NCBI GenBank assembly: GCA_036756705.1
Contig: DAIOKN010000021.1
Coordinates: 1-40,395 of the forward strand
DNA from: Caproicibacter sp002399225
GTDB lineage: Bacteria > Bacillota > Clostridia > Oscillospirales > Acutalibacteraceae
Direction of reading: 5' to 3'
Length of the DNA stretch: 40,395 bases
Both the position numbers and the translations under genes were made by a program. This document shows positions 23,769-32,257 of the stretch, in pieces (within the stretch, counting starts at the first letter, position 1; every line of letters begins with the position of its first letter). A model generated the notes under the pieces. The model was given only the letters and a program-made list of their open reading frames with translations, was not told where the DNA came from and searched no databases.

Positions 23769-25058
23769 ATGAAAGTCGTATTTACACATGCAAATCTTTT
23801 TGACGGAACAGAACATACCGAATTGCGGAAAGATGTTTCGGTTTATGTGGATGGAGAAAAAATTGTTTCTGTCGAACCGGGAAGCAAGCCGCTACATAGT
23901 GGTTCCCGCGAAATTGATCTGACTGGGAAATATCTAATGCCCGGCCTGGTCAATTTGCATGCGCATCTATTTGGCGACGGCACACCGAGCGAAATTCTTG
24001 GCGGCGGTGAAAGCCAGAAAAAATTTCTTGATTCCCTGAAGACACAGGCCGGCATGGATGCGTTTGTTGCAACGGTGAGAAAGAATACACAACAGGCGTT
24101 GTATTCCGGTGTCACAACCGTCCGTGGGGTTGGCGATTTTTGCTATTCTGATGTTCGTGTGCGCGATGAAATCAATTCTGGCAAAACGGCAGGTCCGCGT
24201 CTGCTTGTTGCCGGCCCTGCGATTACCTGCAAAGGCGGGCATGGAGACGGCTTCTTCTCGGTTTCTTCCGATGATCCGGAGGAATTAAAGAAGATCGTGC
24301 GGGAACATGTAGACCATCATGTGGATTTAATTAAGATCTGCGTAACCGGCGGAGTTATGGATGCGAAAAAGAGAGGCGAGCCGGGCGAAGTAAAGATGAC
24401 GTTGGCCCAAGTGAAAGCGGTCTGTGACATGGCTCATTCCCTCGGTCTGAAAGTTGCATCCCATACGGAAAGCACGCCGGGGATTGAAATGGACCTGCAG
24501 GGCGGTGTCGACACCGTTGAGCATGGAAGCAGCCTCACGCCGGAAATGATCGACTTATTCCGGAAAAACGGTTCTTCTATAACACTGACGCTTTCTCCGG
24601 CAATTCCGCTTGCAAAGCTTCCGGTTTCCATCACGAAGCTGAATGAATTCTGTGTTTACAATTCTGATGTGCTCGTGAAAAAGATGGTGGAAGGGAGCAA
24701 ACAGGCTCTCGCCGCTGGCATTCCGGTTGGCTTGGGAACAGACTGTTCCTGCCCGCTGGACCCTCCTTACAATATGTGGCGTGAAGTGAGGGGCTTTGCA
24801 AAGTACTGCGGCGTTTCCAATGCCTTTGCATTGCAGACAGCGACTCTTGGCGATGCAAAAATTGCAGGGGTAGGCGATATTACCGGCAGTGTTGAACCGG
24901 GTAAGGAAGCAGACCTGATTGTAACGGAGAAGAATCCGCTTGAGGATCTCACCGCTCTGAGGGATGTTACCATGGTTATGGCCCGCGGTTCCCTGATTGA
25001 GCATCCTGCTGTTCAGAAGAACAAAAAGATGGAAGAACTTCTGGATACGATTTTTTAA
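23769..25058 (+). CDS. Amidohydrolase family protein (imidazolonepropionase/prolidase-like)
   Basis: A 429-residue metal-dependent hydrolase. The small beta-sandwich at the ends frames a TIM barrel. Metal ligands are H64 and H66 (VNLHAH), a candidate Lys in DLIKICVTGG, His residues in VASHTES and TVEHGS, and Asp in GLGTDCS. The C-terminal GSVEPGKEADLIV is standard. Relatives cut dipeptides with C-terminal Arg/Lys/Pro or imidazolones; the substrate cannot be fixed here. Own promoter and terminator make it a single-gene unit. GAGGGGGA precedes the ATG. Confidence 0.9.
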   Translation: MKVVFTHANLFDGTEHTELRKDVSVYVDGEKIVSVEPGSKPLHSGSREIDLTGKYLMPGLVNLHAHLFGDGTPSEILGGGESQKKFLDSLKTQAGMDAFVATVRKNTQQALYSGVTTVRGVGDFCYSDVRVRDEINSGKTAGPRLLVAGPAITCKGGHGDGFFSVSSDDPEELKKIVREHVDHHVDLIKICVTGGVMDAKKRGEPGEVKMTLAQVKAVCDMAHSLGLKVASHTESTPGIEMDLQGGVDTVEHGSSLTPEMIDLFRKNGSSITLTLSPAIPLAKLPVSITKLNEFCVYNSDVLVKKMVEGSKQALAAGIPVGLGTDCSCPLDPPYNMWREVRGFAKYCGVSNAFALQTATLGDAKIAGVGDITGSVEPGKEADLIVTEKNPLEDLTALRDVTMVMARGSLIEHPAVQKNKKMEELLDTIF

Positions 25059-25085
25059 TTTTATATCCCTGATTGATAAACCTGA

Positions 25086-25122
25086 AATTCTCTCCGCATG
25101 AAAGCGGAGAGAATTTTTTTTC
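25086..25122 (+). terminator. Terminator of the amidohydrolase gene
   Basis: Perfect 12-bp stem AATTCTCTCCGC/GCGGAGAGAATT, ATGAAA loop, then seven further T residues. Confidence 0.9.
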
Positions 25123-25215
25123 CGTTTTCATAGAACCCTGTGAACTGACCGGCCTGTCTAACCGCCGTTGCCTTAAAGAAGGAGTCGCTCCCCTTGGAGT
25201 CAGTGTATGTGACTT

Positions 25216-25646
25216 TCAATACCGAACCCGTTTCCACATGTAAAAAGTCGGCTTGGATGATGCTGTGATTTTAAACTGATAGGTCTTTTCAGCCTTTACT
25301 GTCAGTTTTGAGCCGGTATCGCTTTTATAAGTTGTTGCGGTTCCATTTTTAAAGTAAGGAATAGCTTGCGGTATCACATATTCTTTATGGCTGCTTCCAT
25401 CATAGTCGCAGTTCAGGTAGTCCGACATTTTAACAACGATTATCCCTGTCCCGCTTTCATCCAAAAATGGACGAAATGAATAACCATCATAGCCATCTTT
25501 CGCCTGATAGGTCCCATCGTAAGGAGCTTTATTATAGTCATAGGAAGTTATCTGACCCGCCGCTTGATGCGAATGCCGAAACTGTAAAATGTTCCTGCAA
25601 TCGCAACAGATAGCAGCAGTGAAATTATTTTAGGAAATGTTTTCAT
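25216..25646 (-). pseudogene. Small secreted protein, frameshifted
   Basis: Not a known family. From ATG 25646 the - strand encodes a clear signal peptide (MKTFPKIISLLLSVAIAGTF) that hits a stop after 32 codons. A one-base shift around 25575-25590 joins it to an open frame continuing to 25216: QAAGQITSYDYNKAPYDG..., then DESGTGIIVVKMSDYLNCDY and KAEKTYQFKITASSKPTFYMWK. Together they make a secreted protein of about 140 residues with no second start codon upstream of the shift. A sequencing error is the main alternative. It is at the 3' edge of the surface-protein block. Confidence 0.6.
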
Positions 25647-25677
25647 GACCGTTCTTTACTTTCAAGATATCTGTATT

Positions 25678-25989
25678 CTATATTACATTAACCGTTACTG
25701 TTTTTTGAAAACCGGGAATGCTTAAATTGACTTTAGTGGTCCCACGGCCCATAACTTGCAGGATGGCGCTGGGATACCCCTGATATTTCAACTGCAGCAC
25801 ATTTTGATTGCTTATGCTGTTTACAGTCGTAGGTTTAGCCGTAATTAGCGGTGCTTTAGAATTTGAATTCTGTTCTACAAACATTATGCTGAATAGATTA
25901 ATTTCAGTCGAATCACCACTTTGCTTGTTCCATGCAATTATTTCTCCAATTTTTGATTGAAAAATTTTTATTCCTAATTCGGCTGGCAA
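25678..25989 (-). pseudogene. Remnant C-terminal domain related to the sigma-fusion tail
   Basis: An open frame of 103 residues without a good start (TTG, no ribosome binding site). Its last 23 residues, GRGTTKVNLSIPGFQ... ending VTVNVI, match the end of the neighbouring sigma-fusion protein (GRGTVQVTMSCPESS... ending VTINVV) at the same distance from the stop. It looks like the stranded C-terminal domain of a second copy of that protein or of a related Ig-like surface protein. Upstream it runs into a fragment coded on the other strand (25983-26099). Confidence 0.55.
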
Positions 25990-26099
25990 ACGCAGGAAAG
26001 CTTTATGAAACAGTGACAGAGAAGGATGATTTCGATCCGCATGCCGACCGGACCTTTATGCTTGCGGAACCCGGCTTTAAGAAAATCAGCTTGAACTAA
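25983..26099 (+). pseudogene. C-terminal gene fragment, unknown family
   Basis: Thirty-eight codons on + read LANAGKLYETVTEKDDF... and end EPGFKKISLN then TAA. The composition is protein-like, but there is no start of its own: upstream the frame runs into the antisense of the - strand remnant. I do not recognise the family. It probably marks an old deletion or rearrangement joint near 25985. Confidence 0.35.
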
Positions 26100-26118
26100 G
26101 TTCCATTTTTTCTCTGTC

Positions 26119-26153
26119 GCTTATAAGACGATTGACAAAAGCGGAAGGTTTTA
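26119..26153 (+). repeat. Degenerate 35-nt direct repeat, copy 1
   Basis: Shares 28 of 35 positions with 31714-31748 in the same orientation (common core ACGATTGA, then AAGGTTTTA). It lies just past the 3' end of the sigma-fusion gene. Confidence 0.45.
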
Positions 26154-26172
26154 AAAATCGTAACTTTTTTAA

Positions 26173-27927
26173 TTAGACAACATTAATGGTCACCGTCAGG
26201 CTGTTTGAGCTTTCTGGACAGGACATGGTAACTTGGACCGTTCCACGCCCTAAAACGACAAAACAGCCGTGATTTTTCATCTTAATCACTGAAGTGTTAC
26301 TGAGTTTGTAGGAAGTTTCGCAGGAGTCACAGGTAAAAGCGTTTGGAACATCGCTTAAGCAGCAATAGGTTTTAAATCTGTTCAGTCTTAAAGTACCGTT
26401 GCAGGAATCACCGATTCCGACTTTATCGTATTGGATCGTAACGACATTTCCCGAATGCGATACGCCGTCGCCGCCGACAAGATATTCAAACTCGGGCTTT
26501 ATCCATGCGCCGACGCTGGCTGATATTTTTTTGTTGGCAGCAGAAGCGGCGGTAATTGAACACTGGCCCTGTCCCACGCCTTTTACATTGCCCTTTTGAT
26601 CAACCGTGGCAATCTTTGGGTCAGAGGAAGACCAAACAACGCCGTCGGCCGCAGCACTCGACGGCGATACAGTTGCTGTTAGATTTCCCTTTTGCCCAAT
26701 GTAAAGCGGCAATTCCTCAACAGGCTTTCTGGACAGCTGAATGGACGTAATTGGAACATCTGCCGTGCTTAATACAGTTTTTGAAGAATCCGCAGATGGT
26801 ACAGATTTCCCAGAGGTATTGGAAGACGCAGCCTGAGATGACGAAGTACCGGAAGATACCTGCATAGAAGATGAAACCTTTGATGAAGCAGCGGCTGAGG
26901 CACTGCTGTTTTGCAAGATGGAAACTTTGCTGTTTACCGCTGAAGAAGTTTTACTGCTTAATTTGCTGTTGACAGCCTGGCTATTTGCAGAGGATACTTG
27001 AACCGCTGAAACGCTGTGATAGACTGCGGCAGACACTCCAAGCCCGATTCCCGTAACGACTGCTGCTGCGGCGATTCCTGCACCGATTTTAGCAGGCAGA
27101 CTCAGCTTTGAAAATCCGTCGGCAGCTTTTCGCATGGCACCGGAAGCTTTGGCGGCAATATGGGATGCCGCGCTGTGTCCTGTTTCGGCAGAAGCGGCAC
27201 CAGCCGTGCCCTGCGCCGAACCTGCGGAAAGAGAAGAAGTAATGTTCCCCAGCATAGAGGCGGAAGCGCCGGACGGAACTGTGAAATCCGCCGCCGCATG
27301 CCGGATAAGGGGGAAAAGCATCGGCATCACGCCGTAGAGCTTTGTGCCCTTCTTTTCCAGATCCAGCACGCCCTCTTTGATTTGTTTCCGTGCGTAATTC
27401 AGGCGGCTCTTTACCGTATTTTCCGAACATTCCATGATTTCCGCAATCTGTTTGACGGACTTTTCCTCATAGTAATACAGCATAACCGTCATACGCTGAA
27501 GGTCTGGAAGCCCATCGATAATTCCCATGACAAGCCGCCGTGTTTCTTCCGTGTCGAGGGCCTTATCAGGAATCAGGTTTTCGTCCCGGTCTTCAATTTC
27601 CGGTTCCTTTTCCTGTCCCTCCTCATCACCGCTCTTCTGCTGGGAAAAGAGCGCCGGCTTTTTCTTTTTAAGGTAATCCCTGCATTTGTTCGCGGCAATC
27701 TGATTGAGCCATGAGCCGAACTGCGCCGGATTCTGCAGGGTATCCAGTTTACCGAATGCCTGCAGGAAGCTGTCCTGCACTAAATCCAGCGCGTCGTCCT
27801 CGTCTTTCACAATTTTCAGGCAGAGAAAATATACGCCGTTATGATATTTCTCGTAAAGCTGCGTGATGGCCTCTCCGTCCTGAGTTTTTGCCTGTTCTAC
27901 CAGCGTTGAAAGCTGCTCCGCGTTCAT
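26173..27927 (-). CDS. ECF-type sigma factor fused to a membrane helix and an Ig-like (BIG2) extracellular domain
   Basis: A 584-residue fusion. Residues about 25-92 are sigma region 2 (LYEKYHNGVYFLCLKIV, DALDLVQDSFLQAFGKL, FGSWLNQIAANKCRDYL). Residues 128-185 are region 4 with its helix-turn-helix (KSVKQIAEIMECSENTVKSR). A linker leads to one membrane helix (about 281-303, IGAGIAAAAVVTGIGLGVSA). A Ser/Ala-rich stalk (304-390) follows, then a BIG2 domain (395-472, VVWSSSDPKIATVDQKGNV) and a C-terminal ~105-residue domain with several Cys (CC, CDSC). ATG 27927 fits GAGGG better than the ATG at 27933. No separate anti-sigma gene is adjacent. The outside domain may control the sigma domain, which is inference. 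Confidence 0.85.
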   Translation of the reverse strand: MNAEQLSTLVEQAKTQDGEAITQLYEKYHNGVYFLCLKIVKDEDDALDLVQDSFLQAFGKLDTLQNPAQFGSWLNQIAANKCRDYLKKKKPALFSQQKSGDEEGQEKEPEIEDRDENLIPDKALDTEETRRLVMGIIDGLPDLQRMTVMLYYYEEKSVKQIAEIMECSENTVKSRLNYARKQIKEGVLDLEKKGTKLYGVMPMLFPLIRHAAADFTVPSGASASMLGNITSSLSAGSAQGTAGAASAETGHSAASHIAAKASGAMRKAADGFSKLSLPAKIGAGIAAAAVVTGIGLGVSAAVYHSVSAVQVSSANSQAVNSKLSSKTSSAVNSKVSILQNSSASAAASSKVSSSMQVSSGTSSSQAASSNTSGKSVPSADSSKTVLSTADVPITSIQLSRKPVEELPLYIGQKGNLTATVSPSSAAADGVVWSSSDPKIATVDQKGNVKGVGQGQCSITAASAANKKISASVGAWIKPEFEYLVGGDGVSHSGNVVTIQYDKVGIGDSCNGTLRLNRFKTYCCLSDVPNAFTCDSCETSYKLSNTSVIKMKNHGCFVVLGRGTVQVTMSCPESSNSLTVTINVV

Positions 27928-28040
27928 CCTCATCCCTCATTATTGAATAAAATATCTTACATCCCGTTTTCATTTAGGGCGTGCCCGGACCTGTCAGATA
28001 CGGTTTTTCCGTTAGACGGAAACGTCGAACATTGAAACGG

Positions 28041-29675
28041 TCACCATTTGGTAATGACCGCGTATTGACATTTTGAACCGGATTTCACGCCGTCAAAATA
28101 GAACAGGTAGATCAGATCGTTGATGTGCGCCTCGCAGGTGCCGGTACCGTCGGCATCCACCTCATTCTCCTCCAAACTGTCAATGTGATCCCCGAAAACC
28201 GTTTTGATCTGGGAATACGTCATTCCGACCCTAGCGTTTTTATAGATGTTCGCGTTTTGCCTGCGGATTACCACCCCGCTCACCGTATTGGAGCCACTGT
28301 CGCCGATTCCGATCGTGTAAGGGTAATTCTGCATATCTTCCACAGAAGAAAACGTACTTTCGGGAACGACAAATTCTGACCGTAAAAAATCGCCGTAGGT
28401 TTTTTCCACTTTTCCCGCGTCCATGCCAAGCAGGACGGACGGGTCCGGAAGAATTTTTTGCTGATCCGCCTTGACGATCTCCGGGAGAAAGGATTCCGGC
28501 ATCCCGCTGTTTTGAAAGACTTGAATTTGACTGGCGTTAAATGAGGAGTTTGCCTTTATGGAATCCCCGCCATTGTGGTTGGGAATGTCGAAGCACACGG
28601 CTTTTAAACGTTTTACCGCTTCGTCGAACGACGACCCGTTGACCTGATTCCCATTTAATACAAAAATGAAATCATTTTCAATCTCTTTCGCTTTCAGCCC
28701 GGAATCTGCACCCAACCCGGAATATATTTTCATCACGGGAGTTGTTTTCGCGCCGTCTGTCACATTTGCGGTATACGTCGCCGGGCCAGCGATTCCATTG
28801 CCCGCCTCAGCGGAATCAAATGTTTCGTTGACAAAATAATAGGCTCCGGTTTTCGTATCCTGGGCAAGATAGTACAAAACGTATTCCGTTGAAGTCCCAA
28901 ATCCGGCCGACATTGCGCTTTCCCAGTTTTTTCTTCCAAAGTCCTCCGGATTTTTTACTACTTTTCCGTCTTTTACATAATAGACCTCAAAAAAAGGAAG
29001 GCATTGCGTTGTCTGCGGTGAAATATCATCAATGTATTTAAAAAGGTGCTCTACAATCAGTTCATAATGATGGTTGCCGTTTAAATCCACGATTGCGGCA
29101 TCATCCAATGCCTTTAGGGACGCTGTCGTATTGTCCAAAGTTTCCGTAAACGGCGCCGGCTTTTTTATCCCGTTTTTCAAATATGCTTCCAGCAGCGCAA
29201 TTTCCTCGTCGCCCGGGTCCTCTACGGTTACCTTCACGAATGCGCTGACCGCTGTGCCGACCGATGCCGTTACGGTACATGTTCCTTTGGCGACCGCCGT
29301 GACCAGCCCGCTCGAACTCACGGTTGCAATTTTTTCGTTCGAGCTTTTCCAAACCGCTTTTTCGCCGGTTCCGGTCGGTTTCAACGTTGCGGCAATCTGT
29401 GTCGTTTTTCCCGTTTCCAATGTGACCGAAGTCTGAGACAGGGACAGTGCGGTTACAACAGGTTTTGATGAAACCGCAGATACTGCGGAGACTGGTGCTG
29501 ATTTTTGACTGTGACCGGTCAGCAGAAAAACACCCGTGCCTGCTGCTGCCAATACGAGAACCGCGCAGGCCGCAGACGCAATTTTTGCTCGAGTTGACAT
29601 CTTGCGCAAATGCTGAATCAATGAAGTTTTCCCATTCCTGCTTTCAGTTTGCGCGCCACAACTATGTAAGTTCAT
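28041..29675 (-). CDS. Membrane-anchored Ig-like (BIG2) domain protein
   Basis: A 544-residue protein with a short cytoplasmic N-terminus, one membrane helix (about 31-53) and a Ser/Ala/Val stalk. A BIG2 domain follows (73-152: LSLSQTSVTLETGKTTQIAA, then AVWKSSNEKIATVSSSGLV) and about 390 residues I cannot assign. The rest contains DAAIVDLNGNHHYELIVEHL, an EF-hand/VCBS-like acidic stretch, and IYKNARVGMTYSQIKTVFGD near the end, resembling SH3-like or lipoprotein repeats. It is 107 nt upstream of the sigma-fusion gene on the same strand and has the same helix-stalk-BIG2 plan. Confidence 0.8.
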   Translation of the reverse strand: MNLHSCGAQTESRNGKTSLIQHLRKMSTRAKIASAACAVLVLAAAGTGVFLLTGHSQKSAPVSAVSAVSSKPVVTALSLSQTSVTLETGKTTQIAATLKPTGTGEKAVWKSSNEKIATVSSSGLVTAVAKGTCTVTASVGTAVSAFVKVTVEDPGDEEIALLEAYLKNGIKKPAPFTETLDNTTASLKALDDAAIVDLNGNHHYELIVEHLFKYIDDISPQTTQCLPFFEVYYVKDGKVVKNPEDFGRKNWESAMSAGFGTSTEYVLYYLAQDTKTGAYYFVNETFDSAEAGNGIAGPATYTANVTDGAKTTPVMKIYSGLGADSGLKAKEIENDFIFVLNGNQVNGSSFDEAVKRLKAVCFDIPNHNGGDSIKANSSFNASQIQVFQNSGMPESFLPEIVKADQQKILPDPSVLLGMDAGKVEKTYGDFLRSEFVVPESTFSSVEDMQNYPYTIGIGDSGSNTVSGVVIRRQNANIYKNARVGMTYSQIKTVFGDHIDSLEENEVDADGTGTCEAHINDLIYLFYFDGVKSGSKCQYAVITKW

Positions 29676-29889
29676 CCCGATACCCCTTTTTCATTTCTCA
29701 TCAAATTTTAACTCTTATTCTTCCATATTTCAACATATTATTGAGCAGAGGAAGAACATGCTGTTATAATATTCCGCATATAGCCGCACGAGGGCATCCC
29801 AATCTTAATTTTTATTTACTCCATTAATAATGGAAAGCCGCTCTTTCGTTACTCTAAACATCGATAATGCTTTTTTCCTTAGTGACGGA

Positions 29890-31197
29890 TTATATCACAT
29901 ATATATACTTGTCTACGTCCTTGAGATACTCTTGAGAAGCTGCCTTAGTAGGTGTATGATAACAAAATGCAGTTCCGAATGTATCTTTGCTGCGAATATA
30001 GCCGCTTATTGTCCATTCACAGCAAATATTTTTCAGTAGAGTCGTTGATTGCCCTGACTTTAAATCCACTTTGACAAGATCTCCCGGCTCACACCTTTCA
30101 ATAGTTGTGCCATAGTGTTTCATAAAGTACAAGAATCCATTTTTCGCACAAAAATAGTTGCCGCTGTTTTTGATATGGCTGTCAGGAAAAACTGCTAAAC
30201 GGCGGCTGTTAAGGTCTGCGTCTACCGTAACAAGTGTGCTGGTGTTGGTAGACTCGTCATAATCAATAGTATACATAACGCCCTGATAATCAGCGCCCCG
30301 CATATCGAGGTCGCACTGTTCTCTGGAAATCAGGTCTCCGTTCCAGTTAAAACGATACGCAGTCTGATCGACTTCGGGGGAATGGTTGTAATTCTGAAAT
30401 ACAAGAGTAAAACCCTGATCATTGTATGCCCAATTGTACAGATTAAAATAGCAGTCCGGATCATAAGGCTGCATGGCGATTTTTTTAACTGTTTTTCCGT
30501 TGGAGTCTGAGACTGTAATCGTATATTCCTGTCTGATCGAATCCCCTCCGGATACCGGGTTTTTTCCGCTGACCATATCCCAGGCAACTTGTCCATGCTT
30601 ACATTGAAATAAGTTATAACGGTTTCCTAAAACGGCATCATACTTTTCGTTCCTTTTAATCAAAAGTTTGGAGCCATCGTCGCATACAGGAATGGACTGG
30701 TATCCGTTCATTAATGCCCGGCCTTCGCTTTCCCCTTCAAACCTCTGCTGATCCGACCATAAAAATGTTCCAAGGGCAACATTCTGCATATCAATATGAT
30801 AGTAGTGATTCCCAATTTTAATCATGTTCCACGCATGATTTAGCTTTGTACTGGTAATATAGGAACAATAAAGTCCGGCTTTCTCACAAAGCAGTTGGTA
30901 AGCCAGCGCCATGCCGCTGCAGACAGCCTTATGCTTCACCAAACTGCCATACGCGGTAAAGCTTTCAGAAGCGAAAGAATGATCGTAAGGGCACTGTTCC
31001 AGTAAAGCCAAAGCATAATATTTTTCTTCCACCGACATATCCGAAGTGATATGCTTTTGCACCAGTTGTGCAGCTACTTGTTCCGCCTGCTGATATTGCG
31101 ATAATTCTGCAGCTTGTGCGGTACTGCTTGGTACAAAAATTCCGGCTATAAAAACCCAAAGTAAAATAAAGGATAATAAACGGTTTATCTTTTTCAT
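29890..31197 (-). CDS. Secreted transglutaminase-like protein
   Basis: A 435-residue exported protein. Signal peptide MKKINRLLSFILLWVFIAGI is followed by a likely cut after AQA (residue about 29). The transglutaminase-core triad is visible: C93 (KAVCSGMALAYQLL), H121 (LNHAWNMIKIG) and D136 (YYHIDMQNV). After about residue 190 comes a beta-rich part like DUF5050 propeller proteins (AYRFNWNGDLISREQ, KNGFLYFMKHYGT). ATG 31197 is chosen because GAGGAG is 9 nt before it; a GTG at 31206 is too close. The activity could be cross-linking or proteolysis of cell-wall material. Confidence 0.83.
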   Translation of the reverse strand: MKKINRLLSFILLWVFIAGIFVPSSTAQAAELSQYQQAEQVAAQLVQKHITSDMSVEEKYYALALLEQCPYDHSFASESFTAYGSLVKHKAVCSGMALAYQLLCEKAGLYCSYITSTKLNHAWNMIKIGNHYYHIDMQNVALGTFLWSDQQRFEGESEGRALMNGYQSIPVCDDGSKLLIKRNEKYDAVLGNRYNLFQCKHGQVAWDMVSGKNPVSGGDSIRQEYTITVSDSNGKTVKKIAMQPYDPDCYFNLYNWAYNDQGFTLVFQNYNHSPEVDQTAYRFNWNGDLISREQCDLDMRGADYQGVMYTIDYDESTNTSTLVTVDADLNSRRLAVFPDSHIKNSGNYFCAKNGFLYFMKHYGTTIERCEPGDLVKVDLKSGQSTTLLKNICCEWTISGYIRSKDTFGTAFCYHTPTKAASQEYLKDVDKYIYVI

Positions 31198-31344
31198 ATA
31201 TATCACTTCTCCTCAATTTTTTAAAAATGTTTTATTTGTGCGAGAATTAACTTCAATATTTTCTGCGCGGTTTCCTGCCTTAACTTGCACTCCCAGCTGA
31301 TTTCTTCTAAAAATTTACCCAATGTCAAAGGATCGCCCTCTTTC

Positions 31345-31677
31345 TCAGTAACCCACCGTTGCGATATGAGCGCCTACGGAAGATAGAAAGATTAAAGCGG
31401 CGACTCCGAAGCAAAGTGCGGATGGTACACAGAGCAGACTTAAAATTGCATAGGCTGCAACACCGTAAATGCCGGAAAAAGCAAAAATCAAAATCTTTCC
31501 AATCACAGGAACTGCCCACAAGAAACCAATCACGAAAAATGCAATCACCCCTACCCACAAGCTGTGTGTCATGATCCCGATTATGACCGCTGAGACAAAT
31601 TCTTCAAGAACGACTTTCCCGCTAAAACTCTTTTGTATCTCATAAGCACTGATTCCATCCCGAATTTCAGACCACAT
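31345..31677 (-). CDS. Small membrane protein, unknown function
   Basis: A 110-residue protein with a soluble N-terminus (MWSEIRDGISAYEIQKSFSG) and three hydrophobic segments (about 28-45, 48-68, 72-100). GGAGG 7 nt before ATG 31677 sets the start; an in-frame ATG at 31719 has no such site. I do not recognise the family. It lies 147 nt upstream of the transglutaminase-like gene on the same strand and may be co-transcribed. Confidence 0.65.
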   Translation of the reverse strand: MWSEIRDGISAYEIQKSFSGKVVLEEFVSAVIIGIMTHSLWVGVIAFFVIGFLWAVPVIGKILIFAFSGIYGVAAYAILSLLCVPSALCFGVAALIFLSSVGAHIATVGY

Positions 31678-31713
31678 GTTTATTCCTCCAATGTCATTTG
31701 TTTTTTGATTTCT

Positions 31714-31748
31714 GCTCATATGACGATTGAAGAAGTCGTAAGGTTTTA
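31714..31748 (+). repeat. Degenerate 35-nt direct repeat, copy 2
   Basis: Partner of 26119-26153 (28 of 35 identical). The two copies bracket the sigma-fusion, BIG2, transglutaminase and small membrane genes. Confidence 0.45.
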
Positions 31749-32206
31749 TATTTTCAGAAAATTTTTAACATTATCCTAATTTTTTCTCGTAACGATACTT
31801 TTAACCTCTAAAGCCAATGAGATACTAATTGGAACATTTACCGCATTGCTATTATTCTTTGCCGTATAATTGCGACATATGGCGGTGATGAAGTTGAAAA
31901 ATTTGAGAAACTCGGAATGTGTTTCGATAGATGTAAACTGACGTTTATGAAAGTGTGTTTCTGTTGGGTGTGCCCAATCTGGACAGGATCGCAAGCATAT
32001 TGACCAGCGGGAACCGAATGACCGGCGGGAATAGAGGGAGTAGCGGGATCGGCTGGAGCAGCGGAATCGGCGAATCCAGCAAAAACGTAGGAAATGAAAA
32101 GCCCCGGGGAAGCTTTCCCAACGTAAAAGGATATGGTCGTTATGATGAAGCAGTTGGAAGCTTTTCTGCAGGATATGGTTACGCCGTAAAGAATCTGAAG
32201 ACAAAT
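31749..32206 (-). other. Region without a supported gene, possible decayed coding
   Basis: About 460 nt with overlapping open frames on both strands but no convincing start. The centre (about 31980-32100) is GC-rich with an irregular GGGA/CGGGAAT-type periodicity. On - it reads as a Pro/Ala-rich segment (FADSAAPADPATPSIPAGHS), on + as a Gly/Ser-rich one. I cannot say which, if any, is real. Confidence 0.3.
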
Positions 32207-32242
32207 AAAAAAAGCGCGATGATGGAATTCCATCATCGCGCT
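32207..32242 (-). terminator. Terminator: perfect 30-nt palindrome
   Basis: AGCGCGATGATGGAA followed directly by its reverse complement (32213-32242). On the - strand it is followed by TTTTTTATT. It ends the gene at 32258-32862. Confidence 0.85.
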
Positions 32243-32257
32243 GAACTATTTCCAAAT

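Noticed and set aside
25120..26172. Insertion sequence causing the gene debris
   Set aside because: No transposase frame and no terminal inverted repeats could be found; the fragments fit deletion or rearrangement.
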